Source of the DNA: Onchocerca lupi
Lineage: Eukaryota; Nematoda; Chromadorea; Rhabditida; Onchocercidae
Reading direction: 5' to 3'
Assembly: GCA_028564675.1 (NCBI GenBank)
Contig: JAOVVO010000338.1
Coordinates: 1-64,000, forward strand
DNA length: 64,000 nucleotides
In this document: positions 22,201-34,500 of the stretch, piece by piece
Layout: every line of letters starts with the position of its first letter
How positions within the stretch are numbered: the first letter of the stretch is position 1
Notes under the pieces: generated by a model
The model's input: only the letters and a program-made list of their open reading frames with translations
Told to the model about the DNA's origin: nothing
Database searches by the model: none
Program-made: the position numbers and the translations under genes

Positions 22201-24215
22201 AAAATTTATTTTTCAAAGCTTACAATAATTTTAAAATTTAAGAACCATTTATTTGCATAAATTAAGCGATATCGATTATTATTTTTTTCAGAGTAACAGA
22301 AATATAAGTGTCAATCTTATTGCCAAGTTAGATTTCAACATACAGTTCAACCGACCCAGATAAAAAAAAAATTTTGCTGTAGCAGTGACTAATTAGAGAT
22401 TAAGAAAATTTGCTATCACTGAGATTATATTTAAAAGCAACTTAATATTTTAAGATGCTTCCACGTATATAGAAATTTAAGTTTGATAAAATATTATTTT
22501 CGAAATGGAATTTTAGAACTTTGGCTGTAATATTGACAACAGCAAACCTCGTCCAAATCTTTCTTCATTATTGTAGTTCCTACCTGCAAATCTTCCACAT
22601 TTTTTAATTCGTCCATCAGCAACTCGAAAATTATTACCATCACAATTTCGAGTACAACATAGATAATATAAATAAATAAGAAAGAAGCAAGACTAAATAA
22701 TGAATGAAAATAATAATTATGCATATCCAATGTAATTTATTAGTTCATACCTTCATTATAGTCTGCAAAGAGTTCCATTTTATTTCTTCCATTATTACGA
22801 TTATGTTCGCCAAAATTGTTCTCCTCTAAAATACCACTGTTTAGTTATTGATATGTACCAAATATTAGCAAATAAAACTTTGCTTATAACTGGTTAAAAT
22901 GAAATAGAGATTATGAGGTAATGAAAAATCATTTAATTGAAATTTATTGAAATTTGTATAAGCATACAAATCTAGAAAGATAAACCTTTTCCTAGCCTTT
23001 CTATCATTTAGAAAACACTAAAATTATTCGGGACATCAAACTAATTCAAAATTTCCGATATCGAAATTAGTAATACTGAGTTTCTTAGCTAATCATGCTA
23101 ATCATGTGAAGTCATCTTCTCCTTAAATTTATTTAAAATTTACTTGTTAAATATTTCACAGAACTTACTCGAGAAATTACCTTGCCGAGTAGCAAAAAAA
23201 TCTCGCGCATCACTATTCCCATTACGATTTCTTCCATTGTCATCACTGACCTGAAAAGATTAGCAAAAATTGTTTAAATCTAATGCATTTACATGTATCT
23301 ATTCTGTTGAATTCTTCATGATACAGCTTTTCTTTTACTGTTTCTCATGAGATAAGTGGCTGCCATTACACGCATATAACTATAAGAATAACCATAGCTA
23401 AGTTATTCATGATGATAAGAATGAATAATATTTAAATTTATGCATAGTATTTGTCTCATTTTATTTTATATAGTGGACACACAGGTAAAACACAGAACTG
23501 CATATCTTTCTAAATATGTTCTACTTAAATGTTATAAAATTACACCACCATTTATTCCATAAATTTCTTGAAAACCAAAACTGATACAATACCCGAGCAA
23601 AATGTGGTCCTTTTTCATATGAACTGTCAACATGCTGCTCGATGATTCGCCTGAAACTTCAGCTTGATTTTCAAAGAAAAAGATAAATTTCATTCTTTTT
23701 TCTTTTATTTTTTCTGTAGAAAATTAATGCCACAAAAGTTGAATCGGAGAAAATGCAGCTGCTTTCAGTTAACAATAAAAGAAAATCGGAGCAAGAATTT
23801 TTCATTCTTAAGAAATAAAGCAAACAATGGAAATGAAGCAATTTAATTCGGTATTCAAGTAAATAGTAAAAAATAATTTATGCATAAGCAGGCTGTACAG
23901 CTTAATACATTATATCTGTTCATTGGTTTAATTTACGATTAAACACTAACAATATCGTTGAAAAAACATAGTATTATCTTATTAGGAGAGGAACATATTG
24001 GGTGATTCAAGTATAAAATATTATTAAGCTACCACTATTTCATAGCTTTTATATCTATCATATTCGAAGATTAAAATATAACACTTCAAATTTCAAAAAT
24101 TTTAACTTTCCTAATCAAAATTCCATATTTTTATGCAAATTTACAATTTAATGAATCTGAAATTGAAAAAAAAGAAAAAAAAAACAACTCACCCCCGTCC
24201 AAATCCACCACTCAT
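16244..24215 (-). CDS. DEAD-box RNA helicase, Vasa/GLH/RDE-12-like, FG/RGG N-terminus
   Basis: ATP-dependent RNA helicase of the kind found in germ (P) granules. Twenty exons keep phase: 24215-24193, 23650-23593, 23250-23169, 22825-22751, 22583-22548, 22184-21519, 21234-21169, 20827-20802, 20481-20436, 20379-20225, 19943-19876, 19734-19602, 19445-19256, 18753-18623, 18122-18009, 17829-17680, 17470-17304, 17007-16890, 16620-16480, 16336-16244; 845 aa. Residues 1-335 are Gly/Asn/Ser/Phe/Arg low complexity with FG and RGG. The core has a Q motif (FPIPRRIQ), motif I AETGSGKT (486-493), Ia APTRELVGQ, II DEAD (597-600), III SAT (633-635), ARGID and HRIGRTGR (783-790). Motif Ib reads ATMGRL instead of ATPGRL, and the GG motif reads GQ. 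No CCHC knuckles are seen, unlike C. elegans GLH proteins. The exon 10 donor (20225 or 20219) is unsure. Vasa, GLH, VBH-1 and RDE-12 cannot be separated without a tree. Confidence 0.88.
21012..21044 (-). other. Probable helicase exon with GG instead of AG acceptor
   Basis: Reading phase 1 in and phase 1 out, these 33 bases encode DVGNNGGFDDI and a split Gly, in the style of the surrounding FG exons, and end at a GTTAAT donor. The two bases before it are GG (AATTTGG) where AATTTAG would be expected. It is therefore either a dead exon (a one-base acceptor loss), a non-canonical acceptor or a base-call error. The model given for the gene skips it, with the frame unchanged. Confidence 0.45.
21519..22184 (-). 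other. Large low-complexity exon of the helicase (FG/RGG region)
   Basis: This 666-base exon codes 222 residues dominated by G, N, S, F, R and D. FG dipeptides (GGFGAG, NFGIK, GFGRSG, KFGNQ, GGFGNR) and Arg-Gly clusters (SRGGRGG, KRRGSSSNGGRGGG, SRRGGA) are scattered through it. Such tails in germ-granule helicases mediate contact with nuclear pores and condensation. Neighbouring small exons (GRNYNNEERFGRG, GRTGFDRSNFNSNWGD) have the same style, so the region probably grew by exon duplication. Confidence 0.85.
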
Positions 24216-24272
24216 TTCGAAATATGAAGTATTGCAGCAATACGTGAAATTATATTTTATAACTCCGGACTG

Positions 24273-24282
24273 ACTGAAAAAA
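24273..24282 (-). promoter_or_regulatory. Probable trans-splice acceptor of helicase gene
   Basis: On the minus strand a TTTTTTTCAG acceptor ends at 24274 and is followed by about 58 bases of leader and then the ATG at 24215. No upstream donor is evident, so this is likely the spliced-leader addition site. Confidence 0.45.
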
Positions 24283-24739
24283 AGCAATAATTTTTAAAAA
24301 TTGTCGAAAAATAAATCTATTCTTAATAATGCGAGAACAATTCATTTTACAACATCAAGTTTATACATTTCATATAACTTTTTTTTTTTCTTTTACCTAA
24401 CATACCAGTTGGAATTTGGAAAATATGTTGGTAGAAAATTTAAAAGTTTTTTTTTTAAATGATTTTTTAAACATAAGTCACTGAAAAATGTGAAGTTTGG
24501 ATCGTTTTATTGATCCAACATATACTCATATATAGATGACAAATTTTAGGCATAATTTCACGTCATATATCATCTTATTTACGACTAGTAAACGTAAATT
24601 AATGATGTTAATGCTAAACGGATTATGCAAATTCGAATGTATAACTTAGAAGCATTGATCATTTCATTACCACGTAGAATACACGTTTTCCCGTAAAAGA
24701 GAAAAAATTTTGCAAAACAAAATTTGATTAAATGATATT

Positions 24740-26420
24740 TGGTGCAACTAGTCAAACAATCTATAGATAGCTACATGATAAATGTCACTGATCAATTATC
24801 AATTGCCACTAACAACCATCATTTATCACTTACCACTTATAACCAATACGAATACTACTTTTTTATCATTCCTTATGTGCAACCGGATTTGCTATTTTTA
24901 GATAAAAAAAAATTGCAAGATGCAAGATGCGGACATGCAAGTGCAAACAACACGTGCAAATAGAAATGTAATGAAACAGCATTACAATGTAGGAAGCAAT
25001 ATCACTTAACACTTCTAATCAATATGAATATTATTTTTCATCCTTCCTTATGTGCAAAAGGATTTGTTATGCATAGATCAAAATGTTCAAAATGCAAAAT
25101 GCAAATGTGCAGATGTAGATAAGACGTGCAAATGTAAATGTAGTGCAAAAGTATTACAGTATGACAAGCAACTAATTGGTTATAATGTTAGGATAGAAAC
25201 GCAACGTATCTTTTCCTAAACAATAGAAATGCAAAAATTGTATTCAGGTAAATGATGATAAATTAAATCTACTAATCAGTATAATTTCCAGAATACTTTA
25301 TATTTCTCCGAAATTAATTAATTTCTGGAATATTTAACATATCTATGAGATCAATAATTCATGGGTAATTTAAATTTTTTCAAAATCAATAAATCCAAAT
25401 AATTTCCGAAATACTTCACATTCCTCTGAAAATCAATAATTCCCGGGTATTTTAAATCTCTTTTGTCACTTATCATTTATAACCAATAGGAACACTATTT
25501 TTTCGTTCTCCTTTATGTACAATTGCATTTGCTAATGCATAAATCAAAACATGCAAGATGCAAGATGCAAGATGCAAGATGCAAAATGCAAATGTGCAAG
25601 TGCAAACAACACGTGCAAATACAAATGTAATGTAACAGCATTACAATATAATAAGCAACTAATTGTCATACTGTTTGGATAGAAATGCAACATATCTTTT
25701 CCCAAACAATAAAAATGCCATAATTGTATTCAAGTAAATGATGATAAATTAAGTCAATAATTCCGCGTAAATTCCAAAAAACTTTATATTTCTCCATAAT
25801 CAAATAAAATCCAATAATTTATGCAATATTTTACATTCCTCCGAAATCAAAAATTCGCGGGTATTTTAAATCTCAACTGTCACTTATCATTTATAATCAA
25901 TAGAACACTATTTACTCATCATTCCTTATGTGTAACTGCATTTACTACATATAAATCAGAACGTGCAAAATGCAAGATGCAATCGTGCAAATGCAAATAA
26001 AACATGAAAGTACGAATTCAATGCAATAGCATTACAATATAACAAGCAACTATTTGGTCATAACATTTGGATAGAAACGCAATAACGTTTTTACCAAACA
26101 GTAGAAATGTCATAATTTGTATTCAAGTAAACGATGATAAATTTAATCAATAATTCCGTATAACTTCGAGAATATTTTATATTTCTCCGAAATCAAATAA
26201 ATCCAAGTAATTTCCGGAATACTTAACATTTTTTCGAAATCAGTAAATCGCGAAAATTTTAGATTTCTCCATAATCAATAATTCCGAATAATCACCGAAA
26301 ATCAATGATTCCCGAGTATTTTGAAATCCTTTCAAAATTAATAATTCCAGAAAAACACCAGAATACTACATATTTCTCCAACCACGTAACATCAAATGAA
26401 ACAAGAAATGAATAAACGTG
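24740..26420. repeat. Degenerate long-period tandem repeat with nested ATGCAAG units
   Basis: A composite unit recurs. Its segments are: TATCACTTACCACTTATAAC-like; CCTTATGTGCAAC; a run of TGCAAGATGCAAGATGCAAA; AACAACACGTGCAAAT; AATGTAATG..CAGCATTACAAT; AAGCAACTAATTGG; GGATAGAAACGCAAC; AAACAATAGAAATGC; and AATGATGATAAATTAA. Starts fall near 24815, 25003, 25467 and 25877, so the full period is about 410-465 bp and the first copy is truncated. Between units, short TTCCGAATAATTTC / TCTCCGAAATCAAT motifs repeat. The 7-8-bp ATGCAAG satellite is nested inside and varies in copy number. It looks like a decaying satellite or minisatellite, not a gene. Confidence 0.8.
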
Positions 26421-27139
26421 ACAGATGGAAAGTGAAAAAAGAAGACAGTACGTCAATATGAGAGGTGCAGGATCACAGAAAAATGCAATGGAAGGTAAAT
26501 TAGTGAAAAAAAGAGGGAAATGTAGCATAAATAGCATTTGGCCGAATCATCCAAGAATTCTCGGAAAATTCAAAAGATTTATTTCGAAAAATTTTGAGAT
26601 GGGATGTTTGGGGCAGTTTTTTTCTTTTTTTTTTTTTTTGAGAAATTTGCGAAAAATTAGAAATCAAAAAGAAAAGTAGTGTAATGCTAGAAATCTTAAC
26701 TAATATTTATGTACACAGAAAAGTAGTATATTATTAGAAATTTTAACTAATATTTATGTAAACACTAGTGAATTTAACTTGATTAGTAATACTAGGAGCG
26801 GCCTTTTATCAAAATATTACGTTTAGTATAGTACTGCAAAACTTTAACATATCTGATTACACATACAAGCATAGGAATATTAAATGATGATTACTATTTT
26901 CACGATTATAAGTACGATCACAATTTCTTTTTTTGCACGTTCCATATAATTTCTCCTTTGCACATTTATATGATTCCTCTTTTGATATAATTTTTATTAT
27001 AGCATTGATTGTTAATAATTGTTAATTTATACCGTTTTCATCATTTTATGATCATATAATTTTTCCTTTGGATCATAATTTTTGTTAAAAGTAGTAATTA
27101 TGAACAGAAAAAAAAAAAAGAAAAAGAGAACTAGACATG

Positions 27140-28440
27140 CACGTTTCAGTTGTCGGATGCAATCGCTCTGAAACATTCGCAATATTTTGAAATCGATTGA
27201 TTCAAAAATTTAGCTTGCGAAATTGTTAACGATGAATGAAAATGGGATGACTTTTTGTTAGGTTCTAGTCCAATTCCGTTATTAATCAAAGAAATTTCTC
27301 AATCTTTTATGAAATTTTACTCCAATGTGTGACAAAACTAATTGATTGAATTCGAATCAATGGTTAAGCTAGTTCAAAAAAAAAAAGACATTATTGAATG
27401 ATCTAAATTGTATAAAGATATCAAGAAGGACAATACTGCTTAGCAAGAAGCAGCTGAGACTAGTTACAATATTGGTACAGTGGAAGATTACTGTTGCGGT
27501 AAAAGATTCTGATTAGTTTAGAATTTGCGATTTTAGATTGGTTAGATTAGAGACTCTTGCGACTCCAATAGGTCAACAATAGCTTTTATTGGATTTATAC
27601 AATAGCGCAATTTGCAATAATAAACAGTAAATGAACAACAATACATGATAAATATAAAAGATACTTTCAGTGGTTTTTCTGCTGAATTATCGTTTGAAAA
27701 ATCACTTTAATATGGCTGTAAATTGATTTTTCACTGATAATAGTGTTGAACGAACTGATATTGTTGAAGATATCAATATAGCAGGAACTGATGCTTGAAA
27801 AACTGTTCGATTTGTAGACAATGATGGAGGAAAGCCCGTTGGAATGAAGCATCATCACTCTACACTGTAGCCGAACTGACGATACTGATTTTGCTATTCG
27901 AAAAGTTTCCCTTCATTTTTAGAGGAATCATCCTTGATCGATCGGAAGCGGAGATTTATACATTAGTCATATAAGATAAAGCATTTTAAACAAATCATAC
28001 AATCTTTTAGTCCTAGCAACATTCCAACAATTAAACAGAATTTACAACCAATTTACAATTCTTTAGACAAAGAACATGAGCTCTATTAGCAGATTAGAGG
28101 ATGAGAGAACAAAGACCATTGTGTGCGATATGCATGAATGAGCTTACATATTTGAGAAATATGACGAATTTCCATTGTAAATAATGGATTATATGAATGT
28201 TTCGGTTTTACTTGACAAAAGTTATGGTATTAGGTAAGAACTAGGAACTTTGCAACAATCTAAGTGAATCGCTATAGTATCAGAATTTTGGTCTAATTTA
28301 TCACGCTCTTGATGGATGTAAAAATTTAGCAAAGATTATGAATGAGGGGAAAAATGTTAGATTTGGTGTTTATGTGTTTTCTGATGTCGATCCATAATGT
28401 GAAATCATGATTAAAAATGAAAGAATTGCTTTAAATTAGT
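27140..28440 (+). pseudogene. Decayed coding region, unidentified
   Basis: Plus-strand peptide blocks of ordinary composition are interrupted by in-frame stops: IEFESMVKLVQKKKDIIE*, SKLYKDIKKDNTA*, QEAAETSYNIGTVEDYCCG, then MSSISRLEDERTKTIVCDMHE*, AYIFEKYDEFPL*, and FGLIYHALDGCKNLAK...NVRFGVYVFSDVDP*. Base composition is less AT-extreme than in the neighbouring DNA. I could not assign a family. It may be an old retroelement or a dead nematode gene; the AACAATAGCTTTTATTGG stretch at about 27575 resembles a terminal-repeat end but has no second copy in the window. Confidence 0.3.
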
Positions 28441-29047
28441 ATGCTTTTCAAATTAACATAAATTAAGGATAAGTCTTTCCAAAGTATAGGATTAAGTGTA
28501 AAATTTATAGTCACTGTAATCAATTTTTCCTATTTTCATAAATTTATATTGCTTTGGTGAAATTTAGAATAGATAATTTTTATTTGGCTGAAGTGACTTT
28601 TTCGATTAATTTTATATATTTTTTTTCACTCTTTCATTTTCATTTCTGTTTTGTACTAAAGTTATCATCTAGATTTCTTTTTACATCATTCATCCAGGCA
28701 AAAAAAAAAAATCCTGCAACATATGAATCTCATCTTTATTCTTTTATATTTTATTCTAATTAGATACTGTTAGTTGATCAGTCTTATCTCTTATCAAATA
28801 TACTTTTATGTTTGCTTTTCTATCTATTCCAATCTGTTACTGTTGTACTTTATTAGCAAAATTATTTTTTGGAAAACATAATCCCAAAACGAACGAATGT
28901 GAAAAAACGTGAACTAAAAATGAATATGACATTGAATTTGAAAAACGTCATTCTTTTTTTTTTTCATCATTTTCTTCAGTCTTTTTATCTGAACAAATAG
29001 ATCAAGAAAACATTTTATCTTTCCGTGCAAGAAATAAAATAAGGAGT

Positions 29048-29158
29048 GAAAAAGAAATATAAAATTAATCGAAAAATCATCTTATTCATTTTCCTCCTGT
29101 TATAAGAGAATGAAAAATGAATAAGATGATTTTTTGACTAGTTTTATATTTATTTTGT
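29048..29158. repeat. Long near-perfect inverted repeat (hairpin)
   Basis: Arms of 21 bases pair perfectly (29072-29092 with 29114-29134) around a 21-base loop. Pairing continues outward with few mismatches to about 29050 and 29158, giving roughly 40-bp arms. The size suits a miRNA-precursor-like hairpin or a tiny foldback element. It lies about 400 bp upstream of the MED17 start. Neither terminal site duplication nor expression can be judged here. Confidence 0.8.
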
Positions 29159-29394
29159 TTTTCATATGTGCTTTGCACATATATCTTAACGAAAAAGTGT
29201 TGATACATATTCAAATAAAAAAAAAAAAAAGAAGACATGTAATGTGTATGGTTTTTTTTTTTCTCAAATAATTTTGATGAGTTTTATAAATGTGAACGAA
29301 GAACTAAATGTGAATCTACTGTAATTTCTTAATAACAGCAGTGATATCACGTGGTGATAAATCAAATCTAGTATTTGCGTAGATTATATATCCA

Positions 29395-29418
29395 TATATA
29401 TATATATATATATATATA
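29395..29418. repeat. (TA)n microsatellite
   Basis: An uninterrupted TA dinucleotide run of about 24 bases lies in the MED17 upstream region, preceded by CATGATATCAC-like unique sequence. It is simple repeat DNA. Confidence 0.9.
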
Positions 29419-29538
29419 ATTAACAGGAAAGTGATTTTATGTAATCTTTTGGTAATATATATTAATCATCATGACATAATGAGCGCGTAATCGAAAAAAA
29501 TGCAAAAAAAAAAAAAAGAAATTTGATGAATAATTTAC

Positions 29539-29548
29539 AAAATTTCAG
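29539..29548 (+). promoter_or_regulatory. Probable trans-splice acceptor of MED17
   Basis: AAAATTTCAG ends at 29548, just 10 bases before the ATG at 29559. A 10-base leader after a consensus 3' splice site is the classic pattern of spliced-leader addition in nematodes and supports this start codon. Confidence 0.6.
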
Positions 29549-29558
29549 TGCACTGTAA

Positions 29559-31478
29559 ATGTTCGGTACAGGACAACAGGCACCATCGACAGCTCAACCG
29601 GCGGGTGTTAATATTGCCATTGAAGCTGGTTCCGAATGGGGAATTCAAGAAATTGGTTTTGATGGAGTTGAAAAATACATGCGGTATTCATTCTATTGTT
29701 TAATTTGAAAAAAAAAAAAAAAAAAAAAAACAGACTTTTTCGATAAATTTTAAATGTGAATTTATTTTATGACTGAATGATTGTTTTAACAATAGATAAA
29801 ATCTCGCGGAGCTTATTTCTAGGTAGTTATCAAGATGGATATCAGTGGTATTAATTAGCATTTGGTGATGGGTAGCATAGATTTAGATATTTGGCAATAT
29901 TTCACATAAACTGTTTGAAATGAGTTTGGCTTTTTTCATATTATTTTTTTCCATATTATGCATGAATATCCAATAATAGTAACAGTTGGAATATTTTCGT
30001 AGGTCAGTATGCTATGGAGTAAAAAGCTGAAAAAAGTCTGTAAATCAAGAAATCGAACTTTAATTAAATTCTGAACCTTTTTTAGCATCTTTCGTCCTAA
30101 ATTTTGATCTGCTACTCCACTGTCAGTAAACTATTTATTCTAATATCAGGCTATTATTAATTTGAGATAGTAATTTTGAATTTGATTAATTTCAAAGGTA
30201 AATTAATGTACTTTGACGAAATTTGTATTCTTAGACCGTTGGACTATTCTGATCATGTAGCAAAATTGGCTCGTAAAGTGGATTGGCGAAAACTGATTGG
30301 TGCAGAAGCTACATATGATAATCCAGACGCATTACCACGTGATGATGGTGAAGAAGTAGAAGAAAAAGAACCGGAAGAAGTGGTCATTGGAATGGAAGAT
30401 CGAAAAACTCCGGAAGCTGGGCCTTGGCATACTGTTGCAAAATACTTACAGTAAGTAACGTCTTCGTGTAGTTCTCCGCAAAAGCTGTTGAACTCATGAG
30501 TTCGGCAAGTTTTGATTGACGGCTGATTTTGATCACTTATTTGGCATTTTTTTTTTTTCCAAATAACTGGTTTATGTTATATGCCATCGGTAAGTCTTAC
30601 AGACATTTATTATAGTAACTGAGATACTTCTAAAATATAATAGAATGTTGAGCATTGCTTTCTTAGATCTATCCTTCATTGGCTTTTATTTCTTCATAAT
30701 TGTTATGAAATTTAATCAAATTTTGTTTATATTTTTTACAGCGAAGCACTACAACAAGTAAATGTTCTGGTAGATACGATTTCGGTATTAAAAACGCCAT
30801 ATTTGGAAGCACTGACAATTGCGGATGCATTCGAAGTGCAACACAATATGCAGGATGTGATACAACAATCCAAACAATTCCAGTGGGTTACGCGGCGTAA
30901 AGCTCTTGGTGAAGCGATCACTGTTCTCGAGCAAGCTCAAAAATTCCGCTCAAAGCTTCTTACTGAAACGGATCCTGATAAAGCGATGTTTTTTCGTGAG
31001 CTGGAAAGAATGCGAGAATTATGGAGAGTACGAAAAACAGGAAATGTTACTTATGGTGATCTCGGCTATAAAATGTGTATGTTATATCAGTCATCTTCGA
31101 AATTTTCATTTTTAAATATTTGCCTATCCTTCTCTTTTTGCCCTGCAAAAGAAAACAAGTTCCTTATCCGTCTTGTCCCACCCTTTCTTATTTCAGGAAA
31201 TCTTTTTTACGTCCAATTCTTTTATGATCACTTTTATTTCATTTTAGAAATCTATTCATTTCGTTGAAGGCATATACGAAATTTTTTCTAGCATTTATTT
31301 GCAGTTGGATCAAAATACAATCCGAAAGAATTATTTGATATCACTCGACGTACGACAACATCTGCTAGTGTTGGTGGAAGCCCATCAACGCGATCGGATT
31401 CATGTTTGCAAGTTCAAATACCATGTGATCTGATTCGTCGGTCTACCATCGCTGTTTCTATTGAAATTGGTTAATTTA

Positions 31479-31512
<34 letters not shown>

Positions 31513-34500
31513 ATGACATAAAACTCTTTCTGTAAGAATCACTTTTTAAAATCTAATGAAGTTCTCGCAGCATCAACTACTATCCTGTAGGTAATTATAT
31601 AGTCTTGGTTGTTGCTAATCTTTATTTCAACATATCCAAGTGATTAAGACCAAAATTTGACCAGAAATGTATGAAAACTTTCGGTTTAAAAGATTCAATA
31701 AATGGAGGAAAGAACATATTCCACTCATCGCTAACCTAACCAATGTAAACAAATTAAGTCAAATAACAAAATAATTAATGTAAATAAATTTAGTCAAATA
31801 ATAAAATAAATAGTTAATATTGTGCATCTTCTCCAGAAGCTGATGCCTCGCAGGATCTGGCTTTATCTTTATCAATGACAGATGCATTGTATGAAATGTC
31901 TGAATAGTCTTAATATTGTTCTATGTTGTATAAAAAAAACTTTTTTTCTGGTACAGCAACAACGAAAATAATTAAAGCCAATTTGAGTAATTGAAATTCA
32001 TAAAAGTATTTAATCGAAATCCTTTGTTCAGTTTATCATTGATTTTAGATAATGACGATCCGAAAACTTTGTTTGCAACTGCTGAAAACGATTTAGATTA
32101 CATGAAAGTTGACAGGGAGCAAGCAATGGAAGTACATTGGTCAAAATCGTTGCAATGGGCACAAGAAAGTTTGTTATGCAGAGATATCTTTAAGCAGGTT
32201 TGTTTAAAATTTTGTGAAGAATTTCATGTTTTTTAATAATTCGGGAAGAAATCACACGTTCAGGGCCTTCAATTCTTTATCGGTTTTTGATTTCTTTCTC
32301 GATTCTAGAGATTGTTTAATTATCTAGAAAGCTTTAGAATAATATCAATTTCGGTTTTAATTAGAATATTAAAGGTAGTAGATGTTTTAAGAGCAAGTGG
32401 AATGAGCAAACTCCAGACTATTTCGTTTTATTCTTCTTTATCACAGAATTCTATTTTTTACTACAAATTACGAGAGTATGTTTCAGTTATGTAAGGATGC
32501 TGTTATTCTAGAGGGTCATACAACAGTAATTCGTGATGGGGTATTAATCGCTTCCTTATTTGATAATATTTTGTTACGAGTAGAATTGGCATTTCATCCA
32601 TTTGAAGATGGTAAAGATTTTTAAATCATAGATCTTGTATTTCTAAATAAATGAAATTTTGAAATTTGAGAACAAGTTTAAATACCAAAAAATATACTTG
32701 GTTTGAATTTTAATTTCTCTTTGCTGATTCGAGGATTGGCATATTGCAAGAAACTTCTAAAGCAATTAATTTTTAGGTCCTTTACCAACCGCAGGTGATG
32801 ATTATTTGAATCGCGCCCTTCGTCAATTATTTGTAAGCGATTTGTGTACACGAAATATACGCCATCAGACATTTGTAGCTATGCCATTGTCAACGTTACC
32901 GAGCACGCTTGATTTACGAGGACCGTATGCTATGACTGATGAAGAGGCATGTTTTGGTTTATTTCATTATTCTAAATTATGGAAATAAATGATTGTATGC
33001 TTTTAGTTGAACATTAACAGTTGATTTGTTTTCGAACTTCAGGGAAACATTCACTTGAATTACAAATAAACAATTTTGTCTTCTAAAATTTATTTCGTTT
33101 AACAATTTCAGTTTACTTCCTCTAAATGGCTAGCTTAACGTTATGGAAATGTGGCAGAAAGAGATTTAGAGAGTTTCTGATAAACTCAGAAGATAGGATC
33201 ATGTGTTGGTTGTCAATAACTAGATTGCCCTAAGTATTGCTGATGCAATTAATTCAGCAATAATTAATGAGCTTGTATGATTTGCATAATCTAGTGTATA
33301 AACTTGTGCTATTGTTTTAAGATAAACTAAAGTTATTATTGACAACTAGATGATTTTTCTAATTTTCAGATTGAGTCACGTTTAAGGCAAAAGCGTACTT
33401 TATTGGAACGATTGCTGTTACTGGCATCTCATTTTGTTCTGACAAACAGGGTCACGACTTCATTAAAACGATATTTGCTTCGTGTTACAGATCCTCAGGT
33501 ACGTTCAGAAAAAAATACGTTTTTTAGGATATATTTTGGAAATTTCAAAATTCTTGAAGACAATTTGCTGAGTGCCATTTCAGAAAGATTATTTTAAGTT
33601 ATGCGAATTATTTTAGGTTATGTGGAAATGGCTTCGTGCTACACCCGTTCAGTCTTCGATTATTGTTACAGCATCCAATAGGAATTACGATTATGCTGGA
33701 AAGTACGTATTTAAATAATTGGAGAACTTGCTTAGTATTCAATTCATCAAATTATAAGACCTAGTTTTATTTAAGGACAACATTTTATATACGAATTGGT
33801 GCAGAGAATTTTTATATCGCAACGAAAGAAGGTCAAAATATCGAATGTAGAAGAGATGATGAAATGCTTATTTATACAATTGATATGCTGGTAATGTTGA
33901 TTAAATTACTGATTGATTTTTCCAAATAGAAAATAAAATTTTAAGTTTATGCTTCAAGATGAGTTGCAAAAGTTTTATTTTAGATTAGAAAAAAAATGAA
34001 ATTAAAGAGCTCTTTGATTTTTTTTAGAAAGAATTATAATAAGAAATATTCTTGATAAATATAAAAATACTTAGTAGTAGCTTATTCTTTATATTTATGC
34101 ATTGAAAAAATATATAACTTCAGATTTGCAACTACATGCTGAATACAGTAGCGATGATAGCTAGTAAACTATGGCAGTGGCAAGTACTGCATGCAAATAT
34201 TAATGCAACAGATGACAGAGCGGAACCGAGTCCAACTGTTTATATGTGCAATCAGAGTGCTACTCGGTATGTTTTATTCTCCTTATTGAACTATAAGACT
34301 TTCTTTTTTTTCCTCTCTCTCAAATAATTTTTTTTAAATTTATGTATTATTAATTATTATATAAAAAAGATTTGATATGGCAAGTATTTTAATAAAGTAT
34401 ATTATAAATATTTCATAGATACTTTAATAATATCTAGATGTCCTATATTGTTTTTGATCCAAAAAAATAGTCGAAATTGGTGATATGTTTTTCTCTGTTG

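Larger units (their letters stand above)
24283..29540. other. Intergenic DNA between divergent helicase and MED17 genes
   Basis: About 5.3 kb holds both promoters. The sequence contains a long degenerate tandem block (24.74-26.42 kb), a decayed coding stretch (27.1-28.45 kb), an inverted repeat (29.05-29.16 kb) and a TA microsatellite. No intact gene or RNA gene was recognised. Confidence 0.6.

Noticed and set aside
24739..24963. 74-residue plus-strand open frame
   Set aside because: Lies in the composite tandem repeat and is not maintained in the other repeat copies.
27560..27620. Complete LTR retrotransposon suggested by AACAATAGCTTTTATTGG
   Set aside because: No second terminal-repeat copy and no recognisable protease, reverse transcriptase or integrase motifs nearby.
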